Shown here piece after piece: positions 34,977-46,384 of a DNA stretch of 64,000 nt. Position 1 is the first letter of the stretch. Each line of letters opens with the position of its first letter. Origin of the DNA: Cyanobium sp. FACHB-13342 (GTDB lineage Bacteria; Cyanobacteriota; Cyanobacteriia; PCC-6307; Cyanobiaceae); the NCBI RefSeq assembly GCF_014697415.1, contig NZ_JACJRT010000001.1, forward strand, positions 62,001 to 126,000, in the 5' to 3' direction. The position numbers and the translations under genes are program-made. A model generated the notes under the pieces. It was not told the origin of the DNA, did not search any database, and worked only from the letters and a program-made list of their open reading frames with translations.

Positions 34977-35825
34977 TCAGCGCGCGCTGCTGTTGATGTG
35001 GTTGATCGCCCGCATGGCCGCAGCGGCCGCCTCCTCCACATCCCCCTCCTTGCCCGCCAGGGTGAGCCGCCCAAAGGCCCCCACCGCCTTGACATCCACC
35101 ACCGTGATATTCGCCGCCTTCTCGGCCTCGTTGGCCGCGATCAACACGTAGCCAGCCGGCTCGGTTTCCAGAATGAACATGCTCATGCCGGCCTGGATCA
35201 TCGAACCGCGGCGGTTCTGGCGGTTGATCAACACCGCATGGTCGGGGGTGACGGCACGGATGATCTCGGTCCAGCTCACCTCGGCGCGGCTGCGATCCTC
35301 CTTGCGGTTGCCGATCGCCTCGAGCACCACGTCGCCCGAGTGGAGCACGTTGCTCTGGTCGCGGTGGTAGAGCGCCAGCGAGCCAAAGGCCCGCTCCACA
35401 ATCATCTGGCCGAGGCGCACGGTGCTGGCCTTCAGGGCAATGTCGGTGACCCGGTGCACGGCCATGCCGGGGGACACCTCCAGCCAGAGACAGGCATCGC
35501 CGGGAATGGGCAGAAAGCCCTGGCTCACCGTGCCCATGTAGGCAGCCAGTTGGGGCTGCAGCGAATCGAGAAAGACGTAGGTGCGCAGCTCAATCGACTG
35601 CACATGGCTGGATTGGCGGGCGAGCCGCGAGCCTTCGCTGTCGGTGGTGATCACACAGCTGGCCCCGTCGCTGTCGGAGTCCACCTGGGTGCCGGTGATC
35701 AGGGACCCCGATCGGACCGAGCCCATCGCTGATCGGGATGGGGCCCGCCCGGTGGACTGGCCCAACGACCCATCCTGCCGGCGACGGAACGCCAGGTCTT
35801 CACGAGAGGGCTGGCGGGCTGACAA
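34977..35825 (-). CDS. csoS1D: Carboxysome shell tandem-BMC protein CsoS1D
   Basis: CsoS1D forms pseudohexameric trimers, often stacked as double layers, with a large gated pore thought to pass RuBP and 3-phosphoglycerate. The 282-aa protein has a disordered Ser/Arg-rich N-terminus (about 1-70), then two BMC repeats (about 75-175 and 180-275). The second ends in [18 protein letters not shown]. The frame opens at a TTG (35825) without a good ribosome binding site; an ATG at 35726 would give a shorter N-terminus. It is separate from the main cso operon, downstream of convergent rdgB. Confidence 0.92.
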   Translation of the reverse strand: MSARQPSREDLAFRRRQDGSLGQSTGRAPSRSAMGSVRSGSLITGTQVDSDSDGASCVITTDSEGSRLARQSSHVQSIELRTYVFLDSLQPQLAAYMGTVSQGFLPIPGDACLWLEVSPGMAVHRVTDIALKASTVRLGQMIVERAFGSLALYHRDQSNVLHSGDVVLEAIGNRKEDRSRAEVSWTEIIRAVTPDHAVLINRQNRRGSMIQAGMSMFILETEPAGYVLIAANEAEKAANITVVDVKAVGAFGRLTLAGKEGDVEEAAAAAMRAINHINSSAR

Positions 35826-35954
35826 GGGAGGAACCTTCCGGCAACTGCCCGTTCATCGGCTCAGCTGCGGCTGGATCTTAACCCTGGTCCCCCCCGCCCC
35901 TTGCCCATCCGGATGGAGCCGGTACCGTCCGGCCAACCTTGATGGGACGGGTCC

Positions 35955-37871
<1,917 letters not shown>

Positions 37872-37929
37872 GGTGACACCGATGGACCAGAGCCCCACGG
37901 GGGCCTGCACGCTTCTAGCGGCCCCGCCC

Positions 37930-37944
37930 CCCCTTGCCAAGGGG
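37930..37944 (-). terminator. Hairpin downstream of psaM
   Basis: CCCCTT-GCC-AAGGGG forms a strong six-pair GC-rich stem, 15 bases after the psaM stop and before the next gene. No T-run follows on the minus strand, so it is either a factor-dependent stop, an attenuator or a processing signal protecting psaM mRNA. Confidence 0.35.
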
Positions 37945-37958
37945 CCGGGGAGGGCGGA

Positions 37959-38063
37959 TCAGGCCTTGTAGAGGCTGAAGCAAAGGCGCACCGCCAGCAC
38001 GCCCGCATGGGCGGCCACCACCAGGGCAATCAACACTTCGGCCTGGCTGAGTGCGGAAACCAT
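37959..38063 (-). CDS. psaM: Photosystem I reaction centre subunit XII (PsaM)
   Basis: PsaM is a single-helix subunit at the trimer-facing side of photosystem I. The 34-residue peptide begins MVSALSQAEVLIALVVAAHA and ends CFSLYKA, matching PsaM in length, in the single hydrophobic span and in the terminal L-Y pair after a conserved Arg. It is too short for ordinary ORF cut-offs. No Shine-Dalgarno is seen. The gene diverges from the CRR6-like gene, 90 bp away, and heads the psaM/151-aa/por group. Confidence 0.88.
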   Translation of the reverse strand: MVSALSQAEVLIALVVAAHAGVLAVRLCFSLYKA

Positions 38064-38153
38064 GGAGGTTCGGGAATTGACGGGATGTGTTCCATTCTTT
38101 GCCCTTCGGTGGCTACGGTCCACCCTTGCGCGGCCTTGCTGTCACAGCTCTTG

Positions 38154-38627
38154 ATGGCGTTCCTAGAGATCTCCGAACAGCAGATCCGCAATCTGGATCT
38201 GGCCAGCCTGCAGCCCTGGTGCGGCCTGGGGGCGGCTGAACTGGTGCAGCAGGCGGGGTCCCTGGAGCTCCACTTCCAGTGGCCCCGCGCCAGCGATGAC
38301 CCCCGGGAACTCTCCGAGATTCCCGAGCTGCGGCTCTGGTCCTTGCGGGCCGATGCGGAATGTCCTTGGCTCCCCCTGCTGCTCGAACGCAGCAGTGGCC
38401 AGCTCACCCGCCACGGGGCCATGCTGCTGCCCCACCAGTTCAGCCGCACGGAGGGCATCCGTTTCGCCCCCGAGGCCCTCGAGCTCTGGATCACCCACCG
38501 CCTGTTCGGCCTCGATGCCTGGGCCCGCCAGAACGGCCTGAGCATCCGCCAGGGTCTCGCCCAGATGGCCGCGGTGCTCGGATTTGAGCTCGACACCAGC
38601 TTCTGGACCCATCTGCCCCCCGTCTGA
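38154..38627 (+). CDS. CRR6-like (DUF1817) NDH-1 assembly factor
   Basis: The 157-aa soluble protein reads MAFLEISEQQIRNLDLASLQ at the start and has FSRTEGIRFAPEALELW in the middle and RQGLAQMAAVLGFELD near the end. This agrees with the CRR6/DUF1817 family, which helps mature NdhI and assemble the hydrophilic arm of NDH-1. The assignment rests on overall pattern and length and is moderate. The ATG at 38154 is used because the longer frame (from 38007) would cross the psaM promoter. Its stop is directly followed by the convergent TauE stop (TGATCA). Confidence 0.65.
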   Translation: MAFLEISEQQIRNLDLASLQPWCGLGAAELVQQAGSLELHFQWPRASDDPRELSEIPELRLWSLRADAECPWLPLLLERSSGQLTRHGAMLLPHQFSRTEGIRFAPEALELWITHRLFGLDAWARQNGLSIRQGLAQMAAVLGFELDTSFWTHLPPV

Positions 38628-39404
38628 TCACAGACCCGCGCTAGCGGGCCAAAGCACCAGGGCCAGGGCCCGTCGGCCGCTATCAAGGGCGAGAAGCAGC
38701 GTGAGGGCCCGCAGCATCCACACCAGGGCAGCGTCGCTCACCCGGTCCAGACGGGAGGCGGACCAGCGGGCCGCCAGGGCTGCGGTGGCCCCGAGGGCGA
38801 GGCCGACGGGCAGCAATCCCCGACCATCCCCCAAAAACCTGACCGAGGCGACCGAGGCAGACACCAGCACGGCCAGGGTGCTGAAGCGAATCGCCAGATG
38901 GATCGGCACCTGCAGGAACCGCACCATCAGCGGCACCATCACCAAGCCACCGCCCACGCCGAGCATGCCGGTGCCCAAACCCGCAACGCACCCCACACCG
39001 GCAAGCCCAGCCAGATTCCACGACGCCCCAGCCGGCTCCGCCAGGCCCGCCTGGGAGCGGATCGTGGAGGCCAGCACCCCGTACATCAGGGCCTGCAGGG
39101 TCAACAGCAACCAACCCTGCACCCCGAAGCCCACGTGACTGAACAGGGCCGCGCCCAGGGCTGAGCCCAGGGCGATCGCCAGGCAGCCGCGCCAGGGCAG
39201 GCTGCGGCTGCGCAGATGGGCCCAGGTGCCGCCGAAGGTGGTGGGCACGATGGCCAGGGTGCTGGTGGCCAGGGCCTGGTGTGGGTCCAGGCCCATCAGC
39301 AGCAGCAGTGGTGAAAACACCAACCCGCCGCCGATGCCCAGCAGGCCCGAGAGCAGCCCCGCCAAAAGGCCCAGGGGCAGATAGGGCAGCAGGCTCCACA
39401 GCAT
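38628..39404 (-). CDS. TauE/SafE family membrane transporter
   Basis: The 258-aa protein has eight hydrophobic segments in two repeats; each repeat starts with the family's Gly-rich loop, GLLGIGGGLVFSPLL in the first and GMLGVGGGLVMVPLM in the second. TauE/SafE proteins export sulfite, sulfoacetate or other small organic anions. The substrate cannot be named here. The ATG at 39404 gives a short N-terminus and avoids overlap with the divergent lipoate-ligase-like gene; an ATG at 39440 is the alternative. Confidence 0.88.
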   Translation of the reverse strand: MLWSLLPYLPLGLLAGLLSGLLGIGGGLVFSPLLLLMGLDPHQALATSTLAIVPTTFGGTWAHLRSRSLPWRGCLAIALGSALGAALFSHVGFGVQGWLLLTLQALMYGVLASTIRSQAGLAEPAGASWNLAGLAGVGCVAGLGTGMLGVGGGLVMVPLMVRFLQVPIHLAIRFSTLAVLVSASVASVRFLGDGRGLLPVGLALGATAALAARWSASRLDRVSDAALVWMLRALTLLLALDSGRRALALVLWPASAGL

Positions 39405-39421
39405 CCGGGCAATCTGGGGCG

Positions 39422-40171
39422 ATGGAGGCCACCACAGCATCCCCCATGCCCCCCCTGCGCCACCTGCCCACGAGCTGCCTGACGGGCGACTGGCAGATGG
39501 CCATCGATGGCTGGCTGCTGGAGCAGCGGACGCCGGCCTTTCGGCTGTACCGCTGGGAGCGACCCACCCTGTCCCTGGGATTCCACCAACGCAGCCTTGA
39601 AGCCCACTGGGGCGAACTGGCGGCGGCCGGGGTGATCGACCTCATCCGTCGCCCCAGCGGCGGCCGGGCCGTGCTCCACGCCGGCGAACTCACCTATGCC
39701 CTGGTCTGGCCGGAAGCCGTGGCGAACCGCCAACAGGCCTATGCCCAGGCCTGCGGCTGGCTGCTGGAGGCCTTTGCCCAGATGGGGCTCCCCCTGGAGC
39801 CCGGCCGCCAGGCCGCCAGCTCCCAGCGCAGCAGCTGCTTCGCCACCAGCACCCCCGCCGACCTGGTGCATAGCTGCGGCGCTAAGCGGATCGGCAGTGC
39901 CCAGCTCTGGCGCCGCGGCTGCCTGCTGCAGCACGGCTCCATCCTGATTCACCCACCGGCCGACCTCTGGGAGCTGGTCTTCAGGACCCCTCCCCCCCGG
40001 TTACCGCCCCTGCCCCTGGACGCCAGCGCCCTGGACAACCTGCTCACGAAGATTGCCCTGGCGTCTCTACCGACGGCCGGGACCGGCAGCAACCTGCAAC
40101 CGCTGGACGCCGCAGAGCTGGCCACCATCGCCGGCCGCCGCAGCGGGTATGGCGTTGGGATTCAGGGCTGA
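39422..40171 (+). CDS. Lipoate-protein ligase A-like protein
   Basis: The 249-aa protein belongs to the biotin/lipoate transferase fold: ERPTLSLGFHQRS, then RRPSGGRAVLHAGELTYALV with the ligand-binding RRxxGG, and GAKRIGSAQLWRRGCLLQHGSI with the likely catalytic Lys. It may ligate lipoate or octanoate to 2-oxoacid dehydrogenase E2 or glycine cleavage H protein. Many cyanobacteria carry such a LplA-like gene. The ATG at 39422 is chosen; 39446 is the next option. It ends five bases from the site-2 protease stop. Confidence 0.8.
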   Translation: MEATTASPMPPLRHLPTSCLTGDWQMAIDGWLLEQRTPAFRLYRWERPTLSLGFHQRSLEAHWGELAAAGVIDLIRRPSGGRAVLHAGELTYALVWPEAVANRQQAYAQACGWLLEAFAQMGLPLEPGRQAASSQRSSCFATSTPADLVHSCGAKRIGSAQLWRRGCLLQHGSILIHPPADLWELVFRTPPPRLPPLPLDASALDNLLTKIALASLPTAGTGSNLQPLDAAELATIAGRRSGYGVGIQG

Positions 40172-40175
40172 GGCC

Positions 40176-41420
40176 TCAGGGCGTGGCCCTGGCCTCGCCC
40201 GAGGCCAGCATCGAGCGCACCACCTGGGGCAGGGCCAGACCCAGGGGATAGGTGCCCTGACGCCGGGCCGCCTCAAGCAGGGGTGGCGGCAGACGCAGCC
40301 CCAACTTGGCCAACACCGCTTCCCCCAGCTCGGGGCGCTCAAGGGTGCCACTGGGCAACCCGGCCGGGCTGAGCACCAGCAAGCGGTTGCGGCCGCTGTC
40401 CTCGAGTTGCTGCACGGCCTGCCAGAGCGGCGCCGATTCCTGAATCGACGGCAGGCTGGAGAGGGGCTGGAGGTGGTCGCCGATCCGGTCACTATCCCAG
40501 CGCTGCACCGGCAACTCCTGGAGCGGCTGGTCATCGATGACCCCCTGCCAACGGCCCCGGTCGCACACCAGCAGCCAGTCGCCTTGGTCGACCTCGGCGG
40601 TCTGGGAAAGGCGGATCTGGCTCAGCTCCCGCAACCGGCCCGACGCCTCCAACACCCGGAAGCGCCGGCCAGCCGCATCGCGCACCTTGAGGTCGTTGAG
40701 CGCCTGCTGGAGGGCGAGCATCTGGCGCTGGTTACGGGACGCCCCCAGGCCGAACCAGCCCAGCAACATCAACCAGGCCCCCCCCAGGCCGGCACCCCGT
40801 AGCAGCAACACGACCCCGAAGCCGATCGCCATCAACGAGAGGAAGCGGCCGCAGCCATTGGCCACCTCCACCCCCCGCCGCTGACTGCCACTGACCTGCC
40901 AAACGAGGGCTTTGACGATCAAGCCCCCATCCAGGGGCAGGCCCGGCAACAGATTGAACAGACCCAGCACCAGGTTGAGGCTGCCCAGCTGGTACACCAT
41001 GGCGCCCAGCAGCGGCGACAGGTGGGAGGCCCCGTGGGTGCCCGCGAGCAATCCCACCCCCAGCACCAGGCTCACCGCCGGGCCAGCCGCCGCCACCAGC
41101 AAGGCGCCGCGGGCGGTGCTGCATTCCCGCTCCACGCTGGCCACGCCGCCCAGCAGAAACAACGTGATGCTGCGCACCTGCACCCCCTGGGCCAGGGCCA
41201 CCAGCGAGTGGCCCAACTCGTGCAGCAGCACCGAGACAAACAGCAGCACGGCCGTGGCCAGGCCCAACCCCCACAGCACCGTCGCGCTAACCGGATCCTT
41301 CAGGCTGAGGCTGTAGTGCTGCTGGAAGGCGGCCGTGGCGAGCGCCAGGATCACGAACCAACTGGGATGGATGCGCAGGGGAATGCCGCGGATCTTGAAG
41401 AGTTGCCAGCCTTCCCCCAC
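40176..41420 (-). CDS. Site-2 protease family (M50) metalloprotease with CBS domains
   Basis: This intramembrane zinc protease cuts membrane-bound substrates such as anti-sigma factors. From the GTG at 41420 the 414-aa protein has the zinc motif HELGH (His67, Glu68, His71) and the third ligand Asp164 in LPGLPLDGG, embedded in about six hydrophobic segments. Two CBS domains (about 240-300 and 310-370) follow and may bind adenosyl ligands. The GTG start is preferred because homologues begin here (GEGWQLFKIRGIPLRIHPSW) and it leaves 60 bp before the divergent trpF. The substrate is unknown. Confidence 0.85.
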   Translation of the reverse strand: MGEGWQLFKIRGIPLRIHPSWFVILALATAAFQQHYSLSLKDPVSATVLWGLGLATAVLLFVSVLLHELGHSLVALAQGVQVRSITLFLLGGVASVERECSTARGALLVAAAGPAVSLVLGVGLLAGTHGASHLSPLLGAMVYQLGSLNLVLGLFNLLPGLPLDGGLIVKALVWQVSGSQRRGVEVANGCGRFLSLMAIGFGVVLLLRGAGLGGAWLMLLGWFGLGASRNQRQMLALQQALNDLKVRDAAGRRFRVLEASGRLRELSQIRLSQTAEVDQGDWLLVCDRGRWQGVIDDQPLQELPVQRWDSDRIGDHLQPLSSLPSIQESAPLWQAVQQLEDSGRNRLLVLSPAGLPSGTLERPELGEAVLAKLGLRLPPPLLEAARRQGTYPLGLALPQVVRSMLASGEARATP

Positions 41421-41480
41421 GGCCCCCCAGGGCGTCAGAGCCCCAATCCTAGAAAGGCATACCCGTCGGCGCCCTTCCCC

Positions 41481-42143
41481 ATGACGCCTCCCCTGCTCAA
41501 GATCTGCGGCTTGCGGAGTGCCGAGCAGGCTGCCGCCGTTGCCCGGCTGGGGGTGGATGGGATCGGCGTGGTCGCGGTGGAGGGCACGCCCAGGTTTGTG
41601 GAGGCGGGGCTGCGGCCGATGCTGTTTGGGGCCGTGCAGGCGGTGGCTCCCTCCTGCCGGCGGGTCCTGGTGGTGGCCGATCCCGACGAAGGCCAGTTGG
41701 CCGAGCTGGAAGCGGGCCGGGGCCACACGGTGGTCCAGCTGCATGGGGCGGAGACCCCGGAGCGGTGCCAACAGCTCCGGCGGCAGCTGGGCTGTGAGCT
41801 CTGGAAGGCCCTGCGCATCCGCTCCGCCGCCGACCTGGACCGGGCTGCCGACTACGCCGACGTGGTGGACGCCCTGCTGCTGGATGCCTGGGTGCCGGAC
41901 CAACTGGGCGGATCGGGCCATCGCATCCCGATCGAGTGGCTGGAGCGATTTGCGCCCCCGCTCCCCTGGTGGCTAGCCGGGGGCATGCGCGCCGATCGGG
42001 TGCCGACCGTGCTGGCTCGGCTCAGGCCCACGGGCCTGGATGCCTCCAGCGGCGTGGAGCGCTCCCCCGGGGACAAGGATCTGGTCCAGGTGGCCGCGCT
42101 GGTGGCCGCGATCCAGCAGGGTTCAGACCCAACCGCTGGTTGA
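41481..42143 (+). CDS. trpF: Phosphoribosylanthranilate isomerase
   Basis: TrpF performs the Amadori rearrangement in tryptophan synthesis. The 220-aa TIM-barrel protein has KICGLRSAEQA with the general-base Cys at the start, TVVQLHGAETPE, and the phosphate-binding end LAGGMRADRV and LDASSGVERSPGDKD. The general acid Asp is in ALLLDAW. The ATG at 41481 gives the normal N-terminus; the frame upstream is the shadow of the divergent protease gene. Confidence 0.95.
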   Translation: MTPPLLKICGLRSAEQAAAVARLGVDGIGVVAVEGTPRFVEAGLRPMLFGAVQAVAPSCRRVLVVADPDEGQLAELEAGRGHTVVQLHGAETPERCQQLRRQLGCELWKALRIRSAADLDRAADYADVVDALLLDAWVPDQLGGSGHRIPIEWLERFAPPLPWWLAGGMRADRVPTVLARLRPTGLDASSGVERSPGDKDLVQVAALVAAIQQGSDPTAG

Positions 42144-42187
42144 ACGGCGCGATTGGGGGCAGGATCGGGGCATACCTGTGCTGGCCG

Positions 42188-42724
42188 ATGCCCCGTCCCA
42201 CCACCTCCCCGCTCCGCCCCCGAGCCCTGCTGCTCAGCTTGGTGGCAGCCAGCACCCTGGCGGGCCAGGTCGCGCCCCTGCAGGCCCAGGACCTGGTGGG
42301 CTGCCAGCTGGTGGATGGTCAGCTCTCCTGCGTCCCGGGGGTGAGCGCCGATCCCCAGAGCCAGATCCGGGCCCTGCGCCAGGAGATCTCCACCAACCTG
42401 CAGCTGGAAAGCGGCGTCCAGCAGCAGATCGATGGGTTGCAGCAGCTGGAGCTGCAGGGTGCGGCCGTACAGGGCCAGCTGCTCGAGGCCACGGCAGTCG
42501 CGGACGCACTGGCGGCCCTGCCACCCCAGGCTTTCCACTGGTACCGGCGCCCAGCCGGAGCCGCCGCGTGGGTGTTGATCACCGAGGCCGCGGGCCCCAC
42601 CTACGTGCTGCAACCCCAGGACGTCTCAGCCCAGGTGATGGTGGTGGTGGCCGTGACGGTCCCCGGGGGCGGCGCGAAGCGCCAGGCCTCAACGGTTGTG
42701 GGACCGGTGCGGCCGGCGCCCTAG
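42188..42724 (+). CDS. Secreted hypothetical protein with helical stalk
   Basis: The 178-aa protein has a signal peptide (RALLLSLVAASTLAG, cleavage near PLQAQ), two early cysteines (VGCQLV and LSCVPG), a helical, Gln-rich, coiled-coil-like part (about 60-105), and a beta-rich C-terminal domain with HWYRRPAGAAAWVLI. The family is unknown. It follows trpF by 44 bp and may be co-transcribed. The ATG at 42188 places the signal peptide first. It converges with folE. Confidence 0.65.
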   Translation: MPRPTTSPLRPRALLLSLVAASTLAGQVAPLQAQDLVGCQLVDGQLSCVPGVSADPQSQIRALRQEISTNLQLESGVQQQIDGLQQLELQGAAVQGQLLEATAVADALAALPPQAFHWYRRPAGAAAWVLITEAAGPTYVLQPQDVSAQVMVVVAVTVPGGGAKRQASTVVGPVRPAP

Positions 42725-42728
42725 GGAC

Positions 42729-43472
42729 TCAGGTGGACAACATCGATTCCTGTTGCTTCACCAGCTCAAAGAACTCCGCCTTGAGGCTGGGGTCGGCCCG
42801 GAAATCACCGCGCACCACCGAGTTCACCATGCTGGTCTGGGGCTCTTTGACCCCGCGCCACTTCATGCAGTAGTGCTGGGCCTTGACCAGAATCGCCAGG
42901 CCTTGGGGCTCGCATAGGCGCTCAATCTCGTCGGCCAGAATCATCACCGCCTCTTCCTGGATGTGGGGGCGAGAGAACACCCAGTCGGCAACGCGGGAGA
43001 ATTTGGACAGGCCAATCACCCGATCCCCCGGCTTGATGCCGATCCAGCAATTGCCGAGAATCGGAACCAGGTGATGGGAACAGGCTGAACGAACGGAAAT
43101 AGGACCAACCGTATAGATCTCGTCGAGCTTTTTGACGTTAGGGAAACTGGCGATCTTGGGCTGTTCGTGATAGCGACCCTTGAACACCTCATGGAGATAC
43201 ATCCGGGCTACACGCTCGGCGGTTTCTTCGGTGTTGTGATCTTTGTCGATGTCGATCACCAAGCTGCGCAGCAACTCGCGCACCTTGCCAGCTACCTCAA
43301 TTTCCAGCTGATCCAGCTCACCATCCTTGAGGTGGGCTGAAATGTTGTCGTTGGCGAGGTAAGCCACGCCGGCTGCATCGAGGCGCTCGCGGATCCGCAG
43401 GCTCACCGGCAAGGGACCCGCATCCGGAGCACTGGCACGGGAGGGAAGGCTGGACGGCAGGGTGGAGGTCAT
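42729..43472 (-). CDS. folE: GTP cyclohydrolase I
   Basis: FolE converts GTP to 7,8-dihydroneopterin triphosphate, opening the folate and pterin pathways. The 247-aa protein has a variable N-terminus (about 50 residues) and the conserved core, with zinc ligands in RSACSHHLVP and AQHYCMKWRG, and the substrate motif VIGLSKFSRVADW. It lies nine bases after the SDR gene in the order ado-aar-accA-SDR-folE, which is common in cyanobacteria. Confidence 0.95.
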   Translation of the reverse strand: MTSTLPSSLPSRASAPDAGPLPVSLRIRERLDAAGVAYLANDNISAHLKDGELDQLEIEVAGKVRELLRSLVIDIDKDHNTEETAERVARMYLHEVFKGRYHEQPKIASFPNVKKLDEIYTVGPISVRSACSHHLVPILGNCWIGIKPGDRVIGLSKFSRVADWVFSRPHIQEEAVMILADEIERLCEPQGLAILVKAQHYCMKWRGVKEPQTSMVNSVVRGDFRADPSLKAEFFELVKQQESMLST

Positions 43473-43480
43473 GAAGGGGC

Positions 43481-44203
43481 TCAGAACGCGCCGGCGGCCG
43501 GCATCAGGGTGAGGTCTTCCACCACCAGGGTGGCGGGCTGTTGGGCCAGATACAGCAGGGCTTCGGCCGCCCGCTCGGCCTCAAGCATGGCACGGCGATC
43601 GAAGGAACTGTGGACGGTTTCGCTCTCCCAGAGTGGCGTATTCACCGCACCCAGGGTGAGCGTGCTGACCCGGATCCCATGGGAGCGTTCCTCCACCGCC
43701 AGACAGCGCCCCAGGGAGCCCAGGGCGGCCTTGCTGACGCAGTAGGCCCCCCAGTCGGGGAAGGCGTGATGGGCGGCATGGCTGCTCACGTTGATGATGT
43801 GCCCGCCCCCGCTGGCCCGCAGCCGTGGCAGCAGGGCCTGGCAAACCTGGAAGACCGCGGTCAGGTTGAGCTGCATCAGTCGCTGCCACTGCTCCAGGGG
43901 CATGTCAGCCAGGGAGCCCGTGTAGGCCATGCCCGCGTTGTTGATCACCACCGAAGGGGTGAGGCCCCGTCCACAGAGCTGGTCCAGACCCGGGGCAATG
44001 GCGGCGGCATCGGCCAGGTCCAGGGCCAAGGTCTCGACGCGACGGCCCAGCGGGGCCAACTCTGCCGCAAGGGCAGCGAGGTCCGCCGCCGAGCGGGCCA
44101 GCAGCAGCAGGTCGTAGCCGGCAGCGGCGAAGCATCGGGCAGCAGCAGCGCCAATGCCCCGGGAAGCCCCGGAGATCAGTGCGACGGGAGTGGGGTCAGG
44201 CAA
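43481..44203 (-). CDS. Short-chain dehydrogenase/reductase
   Basis: The 240-aa protein is a classical SDR: nucleotide motif SGASRGIGAAA near residue 11, NNAGMAYTGSL, catalytic Ser in NVSSHAAHHAF, and YCVSKAA with catalytic Tyr and Lys. It likely reduces a carbonyl with NADPH. The position, between accA and folE in the alkane/fatty-acid gene group, is conserved in cyanobacteria, suggesting a lipid or pterin substrate, though which is not known. The start seems to be a TTG at 44203, ten bases after the accA stop region. Confidence 0.82.
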   Translation of the reverse strand: MPDPTPVALISGASRGIGAAAARCFAAAGYDLLLLARSAADLAALAAELAPLGRRVETLALDLADAAAIAPGLDQLCGRGLTPSVVINNAGMAYTGSLADMPLEQWQRLMQLNLTAVFQVCQALLPRLRASGGGHIINVSSHAAHHAFPDWGAYCVSKAALGSLGRCLAVEERSHGIRVSTLTLGAVNTPLWESETVHSSFDRRAMLEAERAAEALLYLAQQPATLVVEDLTLMPAAGAF

Positions 44204-44212
44204 GGTGCGGGC

Positions 44213-45202
44213 CTAGGAACTGCGAGACGGGTCCTGGGCCTCACTCTCGAGATAGCGACCCATACGCCGAAACTTGGCATAGCGCTGGTCGATCAGCTGC
44301 TGCTCGCTGAGGAGCTGAAGCTCGGCGAGTTGCTCGAGCAGGGCGGCTTTGAGGGTTTCCGCAGCCTGCAGCGGCGCCCAGTGGTTGCCGCCCGAGGGTT
44401 CCGGCAACACCCGATCAACGATGCCCAGCTTGAGCAGGTCGGGGCCGGTGATCTTGAGGGCCTCCGCCGCGGTGGACGCCTTGCCGGCATCCCGCCAGAG
44501 AATCGACGCGCAGGCCTCCGGGCTCGCCACGGTGTAGACGCTGTGCTCGAACATCAACAAGCGATCGGCCACACCGATCCCCAGGGCGCCGCCGGAGCCG
44601 CCCTCCCCGATCACGGTGGCCAAAATCGGCACCCGCAGGCGGAACATCTCGCGCAGATTGACGGCGATGGCCTCCCCCTGGCCCTGCTCCTCCGCCAGCA
44701 CCCCGGCATAGGCCCCAGGGGTATCAATGAAACTCAGGATCGGCAGGCGAAAACGGTCGGCGTGCTCCATCAGCCGCATCGCCTTGCGGTATCCCCCGGG
44801 GGAAGCCATGCCGAAGTTGCGGGCCACGTTCTCCTTGGTATCGCGCCCCTTCTGGTGGCCGAGGAGCACCACGCCCTGGTCGCCGATGCGGCCCACGCCA
44901 CCCACCAGCGCCCGGTCGTCGCTGCCTCGCCGATCGCCGTGCAACTCGAGCCACTCATCGGTGATCACCTGGATGTAGTCCAGGGTGCTGGGCCGCTGGG
45001 GATGGCGGGCCACCTGAATCTTCTGGGAGGGCGTCAGGGCATCGAAAATGTCCTTGCGGCGACGGGTGGCCAGGGTTTCGAGCTGGAGCAGCTGCTGGCT
45101 CACATCCACTTCCGAATCCCGCGCCAGCTGCCGGATCTGCTCGATCTGCTCCTCCAGCTCAACCAGCGGTTTTTCGAACTCCAGCAGGGCGCGACGGGCC
45201 AT
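44213..45202 (-). CDS. accA: Acetyl-CoA carboxylase carboxyltransferase subunit alpha
   Basis: AccA, with AccD, transfers the carboxyl group from biotin to acetyl-CoA, the first step of fatty-acid synthesis. The 329-aa protein has [18 protein letters not shown] at the start and the crotonase-like core GQKGRD-type segment [28 protein letters not shown] and [10 protein letters not shown]. The ATG at 45202 is standard; the 45-codon extension is rejected. It follows aar after 52 bp. Confidence 0.95.
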   Translation of the reverse strand: MARRALLEFEKPLVELEEQIEQIRQLARDSEVDVSQQLLQLETLATRRRKDIFDALTPSQKIQVARHPQRPSTLDYIQVITDEWLELHGDRRGSDDRALVGGVGRIGDQGVVLLGHQKGRDTKENVARNFGMASPGGYRKAMRLMEHADRFRLPILSFIDTPGAYAGVLAEEQGQGEAIAVNLREMFRLRVPILATVIGEGGSGGALGIGVADRLLMFEHSVYTVASPEACASILWRDAGKASTAAEALKITGPDLLKLGIVDRVLPEPSGGNHWAPLQAAETLKAALLEQLAELQLLSEQQLIDQRYAKFRRMGRYLESEAQDPSRSS

Positions 45203-45254
45203 GGCGGGGATGTCGGGAGGGGAGAGGGGAAAGCAACCCGGAGGGTTGGTGGGG

Positions 45255-46325
45255 TCAGGCCGGGGTGAGGGCTGGCTGAACGCGGTCGGCCGGGGCGGGA
45301 TCGGCAGGCAGGGTGAGGCCCAGGCTGTGGAAACCATGGCGCTGGGAAGCAGCGCCGATCAGATCCATTTTCTCGAGGGTGATGTTGTTTCGTCCCCAGC
45401 TAAAATTGGTGTGAATTCCTTCGAACTCAAGCAGGATCGCCTCAGCAAAGCAGGCAAACATCTGACGCTTGGGATTGTCCATTTCCGCCATTTCCATCAT
45501 CTGCCAGGTGATGTCGCTGAAGAATTCAACGATTCCTCCTTTCAGCACATGGATTCCCTCCCCATTGGCCTTGCTGTCGAGGTTTTTGGGATAGCCGCCA
45601 TCAATCATCAGGCAGGGCGACTTGAGGTTCGCGGCATCGATGGTCAGGGTCTGGGGCAGGCTGGCCACCCAGACCACCACGTCGGCTTCCGGCAGGGCTT
45701 CGTCCAGGCTCAGGATGCGACCACCGCCCAACTCCTGCTGCAGATCCAGGAGTGGTTGGGGCTGGCGAGCCACCAACAACAGCTCCTTCACGCCGGTGCG
45801 CTGACTCAACCAGCGGCACACCGCACTGCCAATGTCTCCGGTTGCTCCCACCACCGCCACCCGGGCCTGGGCCAGGTCGATGCCGAGCAGGGGCGCATTG
45901 GTTTCCACTTGCCGACAGATCACCCAGGCGGTGTGGGTGTTGCCGGTGGTGAACCGCTCCCATTGGAGGGTTGTGGAGCGGATTTGCTGCTCTTTGAGCA
46001 GGTTGAAGTTTTCAAAAATGATCGAGGTGAAGCCCCCTAGAGCCGTGATGTCGATGCCATTTTTCTGGGCCAGCTCCATGGCGCTGAGCACTTTGCGCCG
46101 GGCCGTTTTGAACCGGCTGAGCATCTCCGGCACAAAACAGGAATCGATGTAGGCCCCTTCGATCGTCTTGCCCGTGGCGCTCGTCACCTGCAGACGCTCC
46201 ACCAACTGGGGAGGGGCACTGCACCACACATCGAGGTCGCCGTCAGCAAACTCCTCGAACCCGAGGGTGCGGGCCTTGGCGCGGGCCTCCTCAAAGCTTG
46301 TGGAGTGACCGATCAGGCCGAACAT
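45255..46325 (-). CDS. aar: Long-chain acyl-ACP reductase
   Basis: AAR reduces fatty acyl-ACP to the aldehyde with NADPH, the first step of cyanobacterial alkane synthesis. The 356-aa protein has [18 protein letters not shown] at the start, the nucleotide-binding [11 protein letters not shown] (158-168) and the acyl-binding Cys292 in ACFAEAI. Length and motifs are typical. The ATG at 46325 is preferred over one two codons upstream. It lies 59 bp after ado. Confidence 0.95.
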   Translation of the reverse strand: MFGLIGHSTSFEEARAKARTLGFEEFADGDLDVWCSAPPQLVERLQVTSATGKTIEGAYIDSCFVPEMLSRFKTARRKVLSAMELAQKNGIDITALGGFTSIIFENFNLLKEQQIRSTTLQWERFTTGNTHTAWVICRQVETNAPLLGIDLAQARVAVVGATGDIGSAVCRWLSQRTGVKELLLVARQPQPLLDLQQELGGGRILSLDEALPEADVVVWVASLPQTLTIDAANLKSPCLMIDGGYPKNLDSKANGEGIHVLKGGIVEFFSDITWQMMEMAEMDNPKRQMFACFAEAILLEFEGIHTNFSWGRNNITLEKMDLIGAASQRHGFHSLGLTLPADPAPADRVQPALTPA

Positions 46326-46384
46326 GGGCAACCCCAGAGGATGTCGCGGACGCTACATCCTGCCACGTCTGGTCTGGCCAATCC

